DNA of 64,000 nt. Origin: Pigmentibacter ruber. Its GTDB lineage: Bacteria; Bdellovibrionota_B; Oligoflexia; Silvanigrellales; Silvanigrellaceae. Shown here piece by piece: positions 44,480-53,815 of the stretch. The notes under the pieces are model-generated. The model saw only the letters and a program-made list of their open reading frames with translations, had not been told where the DNA came from and made no database searches. Location: positions 682,001 through 746,000 of the forward strand of contig NZ_WSSC01000001.1 in the NCBI RefSeq assembly GCF_009792895.1. Reading direction: 5' to 3'. Each line of letters opens with the position of its first letter. Position 1 is the stretch's first letter. The position numbers and the translations under genes are program-made.

Positions 44480-45522
44480 CTAACTATTACCTTTTTTGTC
44501 ATCAGTGCGCCAGTCCTCTTGATTTGCAGTGTGATTGTCGATTCATCTTGCAATGCTTCATAGATTTTAAAGCCTTGCGCAGGATCTTCTAAGTTAATCC
44601 CATTGACACTTGTTATCACATCTCCGTTTTCAAGTTTAATTTTTTCAAACAAACTTCCTGAAGTAATACCGTAAATTTTAAATCCAATCGTTTTACCACC
44701 CTGAGACTCTGGGACAAGTCTTGCAGAATTTAAAATTCGAGAAAAACCAGGTCCAATTTGCTCGCTTACATAATCAGAATCTAATTCGGTTATTTGCTCC
44801 TCATTATTGGAAGACTCATCTTCTTTTTTAGTTATTAATCTTTCTTTAGTTCCTGTAAATAGGCATATTTTTTTATTTTGATTGCGTAATTGGACTGAAG
44901 AAGGTCCAGTAATTTTATAAATTTGATAGTTGTCAAACTCAATGATATTCTGCCCTTCTTTATAGACATCAGCAGTTTCTACTCTTGAATCCTTAAATGT
45001 TACTAAATTGGTCTTAGAATTACCAGTGAAAAGAATGCCTACTAATTCAACGGGCAGTTTTTCTTCTTGATTGCTACAAGGTACTTCATCAAAATTTTTT
45101 ATTAAACCAGAGTTGTTGTCATCTTGATCTTCTATAGGTATATCGCCGTTTTTATTGAATATATTTCTATTAATAATGCTTTTCTTCACCACGGAAAAGG
45201 AAGAATTACTGATTAATTGTGGAGTATAGGTAAAACTTGAGGGAATAATTTGTTTATTTCCTTGTAATAATTTTACAGAAATAATTGTATTGACAATAAC
45301 GGATAAAACTATAATTCCAGAAGAACCATAAGCAATATTCCGAATAAATACTTTCTTTTCTTGTGAGATATTCAAAGAAAATAATTTTTTCTTTTTTCCT
45401 CCCCCCTCAGATTCTTTTTCAGGTTCAGATATTTTAGAGGGATTGATTTCATTTGCCGATGAGTTGTGTTCTTTATTTTCATCAGTATTTTCAATATCAT
45501 TTTGGTCTTTTGTATCATTCAT
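44476..45522 (-). CDS. GspC-like T2SS inner-membrane protein (second copy)
   Basis: A 348-residue protein. A charged cytoplasmic N-terminus is followed by one membrane helix (about residues 62-88), then the GspC HR region (NRNIFNKNGDIP; LPVELVGILFTGNSKTNLV) and a C-terminal PDZ domain (LENGDVITSVNGINLEDP). GspC links the inner-membrane platform to the secretin and selects cargo. The same layout occurs in the gene just upstream, so this is a tandem copy. It has a longer, acidic N-terminus than its twin. It overlaps gspD and the upstream gene by 4 bp each. Confidence 0.8.
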   Translation of the reverse strand: MNDTKDQNDIENTDENKEHNSSANEINPSKISEPEKESEGGGKKKKLFSLNISQEKKVFIRNIAYGSSGIIVLSVIVNTIISVKLLQGNKQIIPSSFTYTPQLISNSSFSVVKKSIINRNIFNKNGDIPIEDQDDNNSGLIKNFDEVPCSNQEEKLPVELVGILFTGNSKTNLVTFKDSRVETADVYKEGQNIIEFDNYQIYKITGPSSVQLRNQNKKICLFTGTKERLITKKEDESSNNEEQITELDSDYVSEQIGPGFSRILNSARLVPESQGGKTIGFKIYGITSGSLFEKIKLENGDVITSVNGINLEDPAQGFKIYEALQDESTITLQIKRTGALMTKKVIVR

Positions 45523-46445
45523 TGGACATTCACTTTAAAAGAAATTGTTTGACCACCGCGAATGATTTGCATTTCTATAGTATTTTCGTTTCGCATGGAG
45601 TTTAATGTTTGAATAGCCCGTGCAGCGTCATTTAATTCAATCCCGTTGATTGCTGAAACGATATCTCCATCTCTTAATCCAAGTTTTGCATAGACACTGT
45701 TTTGAGAAATATTAGTAATAACAAAACCTTTAACTTGTCCGCCGACAATATTAGGACTTGCTTTAGCTTCTTCAAGAGTCTTGGCGAAATCATTTGTTAA
45801 AATATTATTTACCCATTGTTTTGTGGCAGTTGTAGAATTGCCATTCCGTTCAAACCCATCTTCCTTGTAAGTAGCTCCAGAAGCATTTTGTGGGGAGCGG
45901 GAAAGTCTAGGATCTTTAGGCAGTTCAGTAATAAGGTCAATATACTCTGGGCAATTTTTATTAACGACAAATATTCTATTTTTTTCTATAGCATGTAAAG
46001 TACCGCCCTGGGGCAAATGATCTCCCATTTTAAATGTACCTGTTGCAGATCCTTCTAAAACCACTAGGCTTGTCTCAGAAGTTCCGCCAAATAAAATTCC
46101 GGAAATTTTGTAAGGCAAAGAGGATTTAAATGGTTCTAATGAACAGGCGCGACTTCCATCACTTTCAGCATCTGGGATAATTCCTTTTAAATTGAATATA
46201 TTTCTCGATATAATTGAAGATAAATCAATAGAATTTTTTTGATTTTCATGTGTGGGTTTAGCAATTAATGGAGGTGGTTTTTTATTTAATGACTTACCAA
46301 AATAGATATAAAAAGTATGAGTAATTCCAATAGTACAAATGATACCAGTAATGACATAAAGAAAAGGTGTCACCTTTTCAGCCTGTGGAATACTGACATC
46401 AGACGAAGTAATTTTATATTTTAGTTTTGTTAACAGACGGATCAT
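45519..46445 (-). CDS. GspC-like T2SS inner-membrane protein (first copy)
   Basis: A 308-residue protein with one membrane helix (about residues 28-49), HR motif SRNIFNLKGIIP, PYKISGILFGGTSETSLVV and a C-terminal PDZ domain (LRDGDIVSAINGIELNDAAR). The order helix-HR-PDZ is that of GspC. It shares the RNIFN..G.IP and GILF.G.S.T.LV patterns with its neighbour, which supports duplication rather than a chance pairing. Which copy contacts GspD cannot be told. The start is 15 bp after the stop of the PP2C gene. Confidence 0.82.
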   Translation of the reverse strand: MIRLLTKLKYKITSSDVSIPQAEKVTPFLYVITGIICTIGITHTFYIYFGKSLNKKPPPLIAKPTHENQKNSIDLSSIISRNIFNLKGIIPDAESDGSRACSLEPFKSSLPYKISGILFGGTSETSLVVLEGSATGTFKMGDHLPQGGTLHAIEKNRIFVVNKNCPEYIDLITELPKDPRLSRSPQNASGATYKEDGFERNGNSTTATKQWVNNILTNDFAKTLEEAKASPNIVGGQVKGFVITNISQNSVYAKLGLRDGDIVSAINGIELNDAARAIQTLNSMRNENTIEMQIIRGGQTISFKVNVQ

Positions 46446-46460
46446 TGTTTAATTCTTAAA

Positions 46461-48086
46461 TTAAGGTTGTTTAACTCTAACAACGACCATGGTAATATCA
46501 TCTTCAAGAGCTTTGCCTGCTCCATAAAACTCAAGACTATCTTGCAATAATAAGGAAACAAATTCTGAGCTTGTTTTAGTATAATTCTTTTCAATAAATT
46601 TTCTAAGTCTTCGTTTGCCATATTCCTCATCTTTATCATTTTTATTTTCAATTAAACCATCTGTATAAAAGAAAATAAATTCTCCTCCGGTTAAAGGAAG
46701 TTCTTTTTTTTCAAATACCTTATTGTCAATACGAGTTGCTCCAATGTTTCCAAGTCTATTACCACTAGCAATAAGAGTTTCAACTTTTTTGTCGGCTTTC
46801 ACTATTAGAGGAAAATTGTGGCCAGCATTCGCATAACGTATTACTTTCTTTTCGAAATCAAAGACACAAGAGAAGCATGTCATGTTGTAACTAACATCAC
46901 TATGTCCCATACTAGAAAGCACTGTATCAAATCCTTGTAAAATGTCATCAACATCAAGGTTTTCACCTGCAAAAAGTTTGCTCTTTACTGAAACAAAATA
47001 ACCAGATATCGCTGCTGTCACCATTGCACTTGCTGTACCATGACCTGTCACATCAGCAATAAAAACAAAGAATTTATCCTTTAATGTTATTGTGTTCCAC
47101 CAATCTCCTCCACAAAAAGCAGCAGGTATTGCTGTTCCTGCGCAATCTACATTAGGATGTTCTGGAGCAATTTGAGGCAAAAATGTTTTTTGCACGAGCT
47201 GGCTAGTTGCTAACTCCATTTCTAAAGTTCTTCTTTGTCCTTCCTTTTCTTCTATTTCTTTTTTAATTTGATCATAGCGTTTTGCTAATTCTTCGTTTGC
47301 TCTACCAAGCTCATAGTTACTTTTATTTACCTGATTGAAAAGACGAACTGTTTCAGCTTGGTTTTTTGCAATCATTGTATAACCTAATAAAACTCCAGTA
47401 GTACTTTCAATTTTAACGCCATTAATTGAAAAGGGGAGAAGTTCACCCTCTGATGTTTGGACAAAAACTTCTACATCTTTTACAAATCCCTGAGTGGTAA
47501 ATTGAATTTCAAGTTCTAAATAGTAATCAACAAGGCTTTCTGCATGCGGAAAAAGTTTCCTAATATGTTGTCCTATTAAATCTGCTTGTGAAAAATGAGT
47601 TGTTTCACATGCAGATTTATTTGCTTTCATAATAATTCCATCTTGATTGAGCAAAAACATCATTTCAAACATATTATCAACAACTTGATCTATAAAGCGT
47701 TGATGTTCCAATATTCCGCGTGCTACTTCTAGTAATTTTAAGTGTGACTCCGAAGTAAAGCTATCTAATTGCTCTTCTGGAAGTAAATCTAATTTTTGCA
47801 TTGAAACCATTTGTATTGTTTGGAGAAGTTTTTCAGTTGGATTTGTAAACTCTACGTGCCATTCTAGCATGAGTTGTTGAACTTTTTCTGAAATAATATA
47901 AATAAAAAATCCACTTATAATAATAATTATTATGACTAAAATATTAAATAATAAATTAGGAATTAAATAATTTGCAATGAGTCCAACAAAAATAATGAAG
48001 CCTACAAATATGTATAAATATTTTATCATATTTGTAAGTTTTTGAGTCCATTTTTTCACAATGTCTTCAATGGTAATTGAACTCAA
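46461..48086 (-). CDS. PAS-domain SpoIIE/PP2C-type serine phosphatase, membrane-bound
   Basis: A 541-residue protein with two membrane helices (about residues 18-70), a PAS domain (MFLLNQDGIIMKANKSACET to LLGYTMIA), a coiled coil (about 245-290) and a C-terminal SpoIIE phosphatase domain. Metal-binding motifs are FVFIADVTGHGTASAMVTA, YANAGHNFPLI and EDDITMVVVRV. Such proteins (RsbU-like) dephosphorylate anti-anti-sigma-type partners. It is the first gene of the T2SS run, 15 bp ahead of a gspC copy, which suggests control of secretion or shared expression. The target protein is not in the window. Confidence 0.9.
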   Translation of the reverse strand: MSSITIEDIVKKWTQKLTNMIKYLYIFVGFIIFVGLIANYLIPNLLFNILVIIIIIISGFFIYIISEKVQQLMLEWHVEFTNPTEKLLQTIQMVSMQKLDLLPEEQLDSFTSESHLKLLEVARGILEHQRFIDQVVDNMFEMMFLLNQDGIIMKANKSACETTHFSQADLIGQHIRKLFPHAESLVDYYLELEIQFTTQGFVKDVEVFVQTSEGELLPFSINGVKIESTTGVLLGYTMIAKNQAETVRLFNQVNKSNYELGRANEELAKRYDQIKKEIEEKEGQRRTLEMELATSQLVQKTFLPQIAPEHPNVDCAGTAIPAAFCGGDWWNTITLKDKFFVFIADVTGHGTASAMVTAAISGYFVSVKSKLFAGENLDVDDILQGFDTVLSSMGHSDVSYNMTCFSCVFDFEKKVIRYANAGHNFPLIVKADKKVETLIASGNRLGNIGATRIDNKVFEKKELPLTGGEFIFFYTDGLIENKNDKDEEYGKRRLRKFIEKNYTKTSSEFVSLLLQDSLEFYGAGKALEDDITMVVVRVKQP

Positions 48087-48256
48087 TCTGTAAATCTCCT
48101 TATCATCATCCTAGCCCTATCGTTTGAAATGAGATGTCAGTTAAATGAAACTTTGAAATCTTCTTTCACCATGTCAATACAGTGGCTCCTCAGAAAGGTG
48201 CTACATTATCCGAAGAAGAACACGCAGATAAAAATTGATTGCGGTTGGAGTTTTCC

Positions 48257-50146
48257 ATGGAAGAGATCCGATTTAAACCTACCATATTTGTGTTGATAGC
48301 TATTTTAGGAGCAGTTGCTATTGCAGCGACTGGTTTTTTATCAACAGATTGGATGTTAACCACAGCAGTAAGTGTCGTTTTATTCTTATTAGCTTTTGTT
48401 TGGTTCTTTTCTGTTCGAAAAAGAATAGATGAAATTCTGACTCATGATCTAGACAAAATTGCCAACGATGCAGCTAGAGCGATACGCGATGAGATTGAAT
48501 CTTCTGGTGGCCATTTGAGTGATAAAGGAATTTCAGAGAAAGAAAAACAATTAGATCAAAAAGAAAGAGATATAGCTGCGAGAGAAAAAGATCTTCATAG
48601 TAAAGAAAAAGAAATAGCAAAATTAAAAGATGAACTAGAGTCAAGAAAGAAAAATTTTGAGCAAGCTTCTCAAATTCCTTCAGTAAGTTCTGCTAGATCA
48701 AAAGATTCCTCGAAAGAGGAATTACAACAGAGAGAAATTATTGCTCTAAGGCATCAAATACTTCATATGGAAGAAGTAAACAATGCCAGACTTTCATCCT
48801 TACAACATGAATTTCAATCTAAAAATGTTCAAGCACAAAAAAATATGGAATTTTGGAAGTCTAGTGCTGAAAGCATGAATAAAAAGTTACAAGATCAAAA
48901 ACGAGAATTTGATTCACTGGCAAAATCACTTGAAAGCAGGGCGGTTCTTGCTGAAGAACGTGGGCTAGATCAACAAAATAAATTAACAAAACTTCAACTC
49001 GATGCATCTCAAAAAGAAATTGGTGTGAGTGAACAGGTTCAACGGCTAGAAGAAATTATCTCTCTCGTCCCTGAAATGACAAATCAATTGCATAATGTAA
49101 CACATCAAACAGAAAGAAGTGCAATAGAGATTGGTGATAAAGTAAGATTCATCTATGAAAAAGCTCAAGAACATTTGGAAGAGTCTAATGAAATATCAGC
49201 GCAATTTAGAGGTGGAAAAGGAAACAATAGCAATACATCACTTAGTGAAGTCATTCAAAGTAGTTTATCACTCTTAAGAGAAATGATAGAAATGTTAGAG
49301 CATAACTCTAAACTTAATATGGATTATTCTCAAGCTATTGATACAATCTTAGTTAACACTGCTGAAATTAATAAAATTAGTGATGAAATTCAATATATTT
49401 CTGATCAAACAAACTTATTAGCGTTAAATGCAGCAATTGAAGCTGCGAGAGCAGGCGAACATGGGCGTGGTTTCTCAGTTGTTGCTGAAGAAGTTAGAAA
49501 GTTATCTGATAGAACAAGTTTAGCAAGTAATAACATCATCCAAATAGTTGGAAAAGTGAATTCTAGTGTTAGAGACATAAGTAGAAGCTTATTGGAAAAC
49601 CTGAAAAAGAACACCGAAAAGAAAACGCATGTGGATCATGCTGTTAATGAATTAGTGCGCACTGCTGAAGAAAGTACCGAAGTATTTACAAAACTTATTT
49701 CTAATGCGGTTGCAAGTTCAGAAAGTGTTGCAAAAAATATTGATCAAATTATTTTAAGTTTACAGTTCCAAGATATTACTAAACAACAAATTGATCAAGC
49801 ATTACAACCTTTGGAAAAAATCAAAATAAATATTGAAGAATTATTAAATAAAGCTTTGCAAAATGATGCTTTAGCTTTAAAAACTGCGCATCAAAATACA
49901 GGTCATGGAGGTGATGGAGGCGGTGGTAGTACTCCCCCTCCTGCAGCACCAGCTGCAGGTTCAACTCCGCCTCCTCCGCCCACTTCAGGAGGTAGTGGTG
50001 GAGCCGCAGCAAAGCCACAAGCGCAAGTTAGCGCAGCCAAAGCAGCTCCTCCAAAGGCACCAACTCCTCCAAGCAAACCTCCAGAAGCTGGAGGTACAGC
50101 TGCTGATGATGAATCGCTAGTAAAAGGTGATGTAGTCTTTTTCTAA
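48257..50146 (+). CDS. Methyl-accepting chemotaxis-type protein lacking a periplasmic sensor domain
   Basis: The start is the ATG at 48257, with GTTGGAG 7 bp upstream; an upstream TTG is less likely. The 629-residue protein has two closely spaced N-terminal membrane helices (about 10-55), a long coiled coil (residues 90-270), then the MCP signalling hairpin ([20 protein letters not shown], then [18 protein letters not shown]). It has no periplasmic ligand-binding loop. The C-terminal ~75 residues are Gly/Pro/Ala-rich, ending [13 protein letters not shown]. It could sense internal cues or work through CheW-type partners. It is divergent from the phosphatase gene. Confidence 0.9.
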   Translation: MEEIRFKPTIFVLIAILGAVAIAATGFLSTDWMLTTAVSVVLFLLAFVWFFSVRKRIDEILTHDLDKIANDAARAIRDEIESSGGHLSDKGISEKEKQLDQKERDIAAREKDLHSKEKEIAKLKDELESRKKNFEQASQIPSVSSARSKDSSKEELQQREIIALRHQILHMEEVNNARLSSLQHEFQSKNVQAQKNMEFWKSSAESMNKKLQDQKREFDSLAKSLESRAVLAEERGLDQQNKLTKLQLDASQKEIGVSEQVQRLEEIISLVPEMTNQLHNVTHQTERSAIEIGDKVRFIYEKAQEHLEESNEISAQFRGGKGNNSNTSLSEVIQSSLSLLREMIEMLEHNSKLNMDYSQAIDTILVNTAEINKISDEIQYISDQTNLLALNAAIEAARAGEHGRGFSVVAEEVRKLSDRTSLASNNIIQIVGKVNSSVRDISRSLLENLKKNTEKKTHVDHAVNELVRTAEESTEVFTKLISNAVASSESVAKNIDQIILSLQFQDITKQQIDQALQPLEKIKINIEELLNKALQNDALALKTAHQNTGHGGDGGGGSTPPPAAPAAGSTPPPPPTSGGSGGAAAKPQAQVSAAKAAPPKAPTPPSKPPEAGGTAADDESLVKGDVVFF

Positions 50147-50314
50147 GCTATCAAATAAGCCAGAGAACCTATTAAAAAATTTGCCGAAAAAACTCCCATT
50201 TGTGGTCTTGTTTAAATAATCACAAGGTGCAATAATAGTAGACAGTAATTCCTATAATTTTTTTTTTGAGTGATCTTGTAACGATCATGCCGTAATTGCT
50301 GGAAGGAGAAGTCC

Positions 50315-51772
50315 GTGAACGGAACTTATGCGCTTATGGGTTCAAGTGCCATTATTAGGCATGTTCAACACTTAGTTTACAAAGTCGCTGAATCAAACGC
50401 AGCTGTTTTGATAACCGGTGAATTGGGTACTGGAAAAGATGCTATTGCCAAAATTATTCATGATAAATCAACAAGAAATAAAAATAGCTTTATTCCCATA
50501 AAATGCGCATCAATGTCGGAAGAAAGTTTAGAACACGATTTATTTGGATTCGAGCCCAATAATTTACAAGGTGGAGCACAAGCAAGGAGTGGCTTTTTTT
50601 TAGAAGCAGAAGGTGGTACACTATACATTGATGAAGTGGGAAAGCTTACTCCAAAAATACAACTAACGCTTCTTAAAGCGTTGAATGAAGGAGTGATCAA
50701 AAATTTTGGTTCAAAAAATGAAATTCCAGTTAATGTTAGAGTCATTTGTTCAACTTCTGTTGATTTAGAGCAACTGGTAAAAAGAGGACTATTTTTAGAG
50801 GATTTATTCTACAAACTTTCCAGTGCTTCAATTTATCTTCCGCCTTTAAGAGAAAGAAGAGAAGATATACCTATTTTAGCTGAGTATTTTGTCCAAAAAT
50901 TTAATCAGTTAAAAGGAAAAAAAATAATTGGTATCTCTCATGATGCGATGAATGCTTTACTCCAAAATACATGGAATCATAATATACAAGAACTTGAAAA
51001 TTTAATTGAACGGATTGTTGTTTTAAAGAATTCAGGTTCAGTGGATATCTGTGATTTACCTCCGCGCTTAAGAAATTTAGTAACTGATAATATAGATGCT
51101 TTTTATGATAGAAACACAAATAATAATCAAAATATATCACAAATTAATATAGCAAGTCAAAGTAATTTTAATAACATTAATCAACATAATTTAAACCAGT
51201 TTAATAAAATTTCAAATCAAAATATACAAAATAATATTTCATATTCAAACAATTTAATAAAAGAAAATTCTCAAGTAAATCATACTCCAACTTTAAGTAA
51301 AGTAAATGGAAATCATATAAATCATGCTTTTCAAAATTTAAATAATAATCAAGGAAATTATGGAAATAATTTTCAACAAAATTCCAATACTTCACAAGTT
51401 AATAATCAATTAAATAGAACAAATATTTTTGAAGATTTACCGAGTGAAATTGATCAATTTATAAAAAAAGAAATTGACTTAGGTTCAGGTATAGATTTTT
51501 ATAGAGTAGTTGAAGAATTTGAAAATAGATTAATCTCTGAAGCTTTAAGAAGAACAAATCATAATAAAAATAGAGCAGCTCAACTTCTTTCCATGAATCG
51601 AACAACCTTGGTCGAAAAGTTAAAGAAAAGAGCTACTTCTTCTCCTATAAAGAGTGAAACTGGAAGAGTTAAAAGAAATTCTGCATTTACAATATTTGAT
51701 GGATTAGGAAATGAAAATCCAGATTTTGAGACTATAGATTTTGTTAATTTAAGTGGGGAAGATGGCCCATAA
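50315..51772 (+). CDS. Sigma-54-activator-like AAA+ protein lacking GAFTGA and arginine fingers
   Basis: The GTG start at 50315 is preceded by GGAAGGAG. The 485-residue protein has no receiver domain and opens with AAA+ sequence: Walker A GELGTGKD (35-42) and Walker B GGTLYIDEVG. The L1 loop that should read GAFTGA is NNLQGGA (82-88). The two arginine-finger positions (FRxDLxxR in PspF) are Leu161 and Lys167. A ~150-residue Asn-rich linker separates it from a C-terminal Fis-type helix-turn-helix (NKNRAAQLLSMNRTTLVEKL). Normal sigma-54 activation is therefore doubtful. It probably binds DNA. The downstream barrel and RCC1 genes follow by 14 bp. Confidence 0.88.
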   Translation: MNGTYALMGSSAIIRHVQHLVYKVAESNAAVLITGELGTGKDAIAKIIHDKSTRNKNSFIPIKCASMSEESLEHDLFGFEPNNLQGGAQARSGFFLEAEGGTLYIDEVGKLTPKIQLTLLKALNEGVIKNFGSKNEIPVNVRVICSTSVDLEQLVKRGLFLEDLFYKLSSASIYLPPLRERREDIPILAEYFVQKFNQLKGKKIIGISHDAMNALLQNTWNHNIQELENLIERIVVLKNSGSVDICDLPPRLRNLVTDNIDAFYDRNTNNNQNISQINIASQSNFNNINQHNLNQFNKISNQNIQNNISYSNNLIKENSQVNHTPTLSKVNGNHINHAFQNLNNNQGNYGNNFQQNSNTSQVNNQLNRTNIFEDLPSEIDQFIKKEIDLGSGIDFYRVVEEFENRLISEALRRTNHNKNRAAQLLSMNRTTLVEKLKKRATSSPIKSETGRVKRNSAFTIFDGLGNENPDFETIDFVNLSGEDGP

Positions 51773-51786
51773 ATTATTGAGGATAT

Positions 51787-52446
51787 ATGGTAACCAATTT
51801 TAAATTTCTTTTCTTTTTAATTTTTATGTTCTTTTCTTCTATATATGCGCAAGATTCTGATTTCGGTGGATCATCTAGTGGTTCTACAGGAACAGTAGAT
51901 TTTTTGCTAAGTGGTGGTTATACGCAAGCAATAATTAGCAATTCTAATTATATAGGTTACAATGGTACAGTAAAGCTTTTATTGCCATTTGATAGAAGTT
52001 CAAACTTTTCATTTGGTATAAGTGGAAAATATGAGGCACTAACTTCAAGTGATAGTCCAAATTCAAATTCTAATGGAGTTGTTACTTCAACATATCAAGC
52101 TGCTTTTGTTGGTTTAGATTTGGCTTACAAACTTACTTTTTCCATCTTAGATATTCAATTTAATCCTTATGCTTATTATGGTGTTTATAATTATTGGAAT
52201 AGGGATACAAATTTTAATGGAAGTATTATTTCCGGAAACCCGACTATAAATTTAAATGTTCTATATGGGGCAGGATTATCTTTCTTATTTAAATTAGGAT
52301 TTTTATATTTTGGACCTGCTGCTTACTATTCACGAGGTTATTTGGAAGCAGCGGCTTACAATGATACCAATGGAAATTCATTTGGACAAAATACTGGAAA
52401 TTATCAAATTTTGGACCTTAACTTTTCTTTGGGATTATTTCTATGA
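51787..52446 (+). CDS. Predicted outer-membrane beta-barrel protein, unknown
   Basis: A 219-residue protein with a signal peptide ending in SIYA (residue 22). The mature part alternates aromatic and polar residues in short strands (YTQAIISNSNYIGYNGTVKL, ILDIQFNPYAYYGVYNYW) and ends LNFSLGLFL, with a hydrophobic C-terminal residue as in barrel proteins. About eight strands are plausible. I recognise no family. It lies 14 bp after the AAA+ gene and overlaps the RCC1 lipoprotein gene by 4 bp, so the three are probably co-expressed. Confidence 0.65.
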   Translation: MVTNFKFLFFLIFMFFSSIYAQDSDFGGSSSGSTGTVDFLLSGGYTQAIISNSNYIGYNGTVKLLLPFDRSSNFSFGISGKYEALTSSDSPNSNSNGVVTSTYQAAFVGLDLAYKLTFSILDIQFNPYAYYGVYNYWNRDTNFNGSIISGNPTINLNVLYGAGLSFLFKLGFLYFGPAAYYSRGYLEAAAYNDTNGNSFGQNTGNYQILDLNFSLGLFL

Positions 52447-53789
52447 AAAGTGCAATAAAAATATTCTTTGTATTTATTTTTTTCTTATTTATTCAAAGCT
52501 GTTCGGATCTTTCTGATTTAGAGGATCCGGGTAGAAAGGATGATCCTATTTCGCTTTCAAGTTTTGTTTCCTTACAGGATTTAGCAAATAAAGCAATTTT
52601 AACAGGTACAGTCCAATTGTATTCATCTATGGGTACTAAAAGTGGATTGATTACTGTAGGTGATGCCAGCGGTTGCGTTGTTATGAACAATGGAAGACTA
52701 AAATGTTGGGGACAAAATGATAAATCTCAATTAGGAGATGGGACAACAACTGATAGATCTTCTCCTGTTTGGGCAACTAGTGTTAATCCAGCAAACAGTT
52801 CAGATATTATTGTTGCAGTTGTATCAGGAAGAACTTCAACTTGTGCTTATTACTATACTGGTTTGAAATGTTGGGGAAATCAAACATCAGGAGTTTTAGG
52901 AAATGGACAAACTACAGGCTCTGCTACAACGCCTCAGACCGTAACAAATGTTTCTGGTAGAGTTGTAAAATTTATTCAATTAAATGATGGATTTTCTTGT
53001 ATCCAAGACACTTCAGGTGTGGTGTCGTGTTGGGGTGATAATTCTAAAGCCCAATTAGGAAATGGAAATCAAACGTCATCCCCTTCGGCAGCAGTAAATG
53101 CATCGATTAATGGGGTTGCATCGCAGTTAATTGCACAAAATAATGACAGTTGTGCGTTGGTTGGAAGCGTTGTTAAATGTTGGGGACAATCTTTCAGTAA
53201 TTCTTCACCATTTACTCCAGTGTCGATTAATTTTGGTGGCAATACACCATCTCAATTAGGAGGTGGTACAACCTTTAGTCCAAATTTAACTTGTGTAGTT
53301 ATGGCTAATAGTACCGTTCAATGTTTTGGAGCAACTACAAATAGTTTTGGTGAATTAGGGAATGGAACGAATACAGCACCAGCAAATGCGACTACTGGTT
53401 ATACGGTTATAAATGCAACAACAAACCAAGCACTTAGTGGAGTCATGATGGTCGCTACTGGTGATTCTGGAACCAATTTATCTTTTAATTATGGTTGTGC
53501 TGTAGCAGATGATTTCACAAATGTTTATTGCTGGGGAAATAATAGTCTTGGTAATTTGGGAAATGGATCTACTTCAAATTCCAATAAAGCTGTTAAGGTG
53601 ACAAAAACATGGCCCAGCTCAGATATTATTGATTTAGCTGTAAGCGATGGGCGTGCTTGTATTTTACTTAAAAATAATGATGTTTGGTGTTGGGGAGGAA
53701 ACTCTTATGGAAAGGGTGAACTTGGGAATGGTAGTTTAACAGGGAATACAACTACAGCAATCAAAATTTTAAATAGAAATGATCCATAA
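52443..53789 (+). CDS. RCC1-like beta-propeller lipoprotein
   Basis: A 448-residue protein with a signal and lipobox IQSC (residue 20), so probably an outer-membrane lipoprotein. Seven C[WF]G units occur, several as CWGxNxxxxLGxG (for example CWGQNDKSQLGDG, CWGDNSKAQLGNG, CWGNNSLGNLGNG). Each unit has a second Cys about nine residues before the CWG (CVVMNNGRLKCWG; CILLKNNDVWCWG), which could make one disulfide per blade. Seven units match one complete RCC1 propeller. The first start codon overlaps the upstream barrel gene. Binding partner and function are unknown. Confidence 0.88.
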   Translation: MKSAIKIFFVFIFFLFIQSCSDLSDLEDPGRKDDPISLSSFVSLQDLANKAILTGTVQLYSSMGTKSGLITVGDASGCVVMNNGRLKCWGQNDKSQLGDGTTTDRSSPVWATSVNPANSSDIIVAVVSGRTSTCAYYYTGLKCWGNQTSGVLGNGQTTGSATTPQTVTNVSGRVVKFIQLNDGFSCIQDTSGVVSCWGDNSKAQLGNGNQTSSPSAAVNASINGVASQLIAQNNDSCALVGSVVKCWGQSFSNSSPFTPVSINFGGNTPSQLGGGTTFSPNLTCVVMANSTVQCFGATTNSFGELGNGTNTAPANATTGYTVINATTNQALSGVMMVATGDSGTNLSFNYGCAVADDFTNVYCWGNNSLGNLGNGSTSNSNKAVKVTKTWPSSDIIDLAVSDGRACILLKNNDVWCWGGNSYGKGELGNGSLTGNTTTAIKILNRNDP

Positions 53790-53815
53790 ATAATATATTT
53801 ATTTTGATTTTAATC

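Noticed and set aside
46442-46651. 69-codon minus-strand frame at the 3' end of the phosphatase gene
   Set aside because: It overlaps the conserved end of the PP2C domain in another frame and bridges into the gspC spacer without an RBS.
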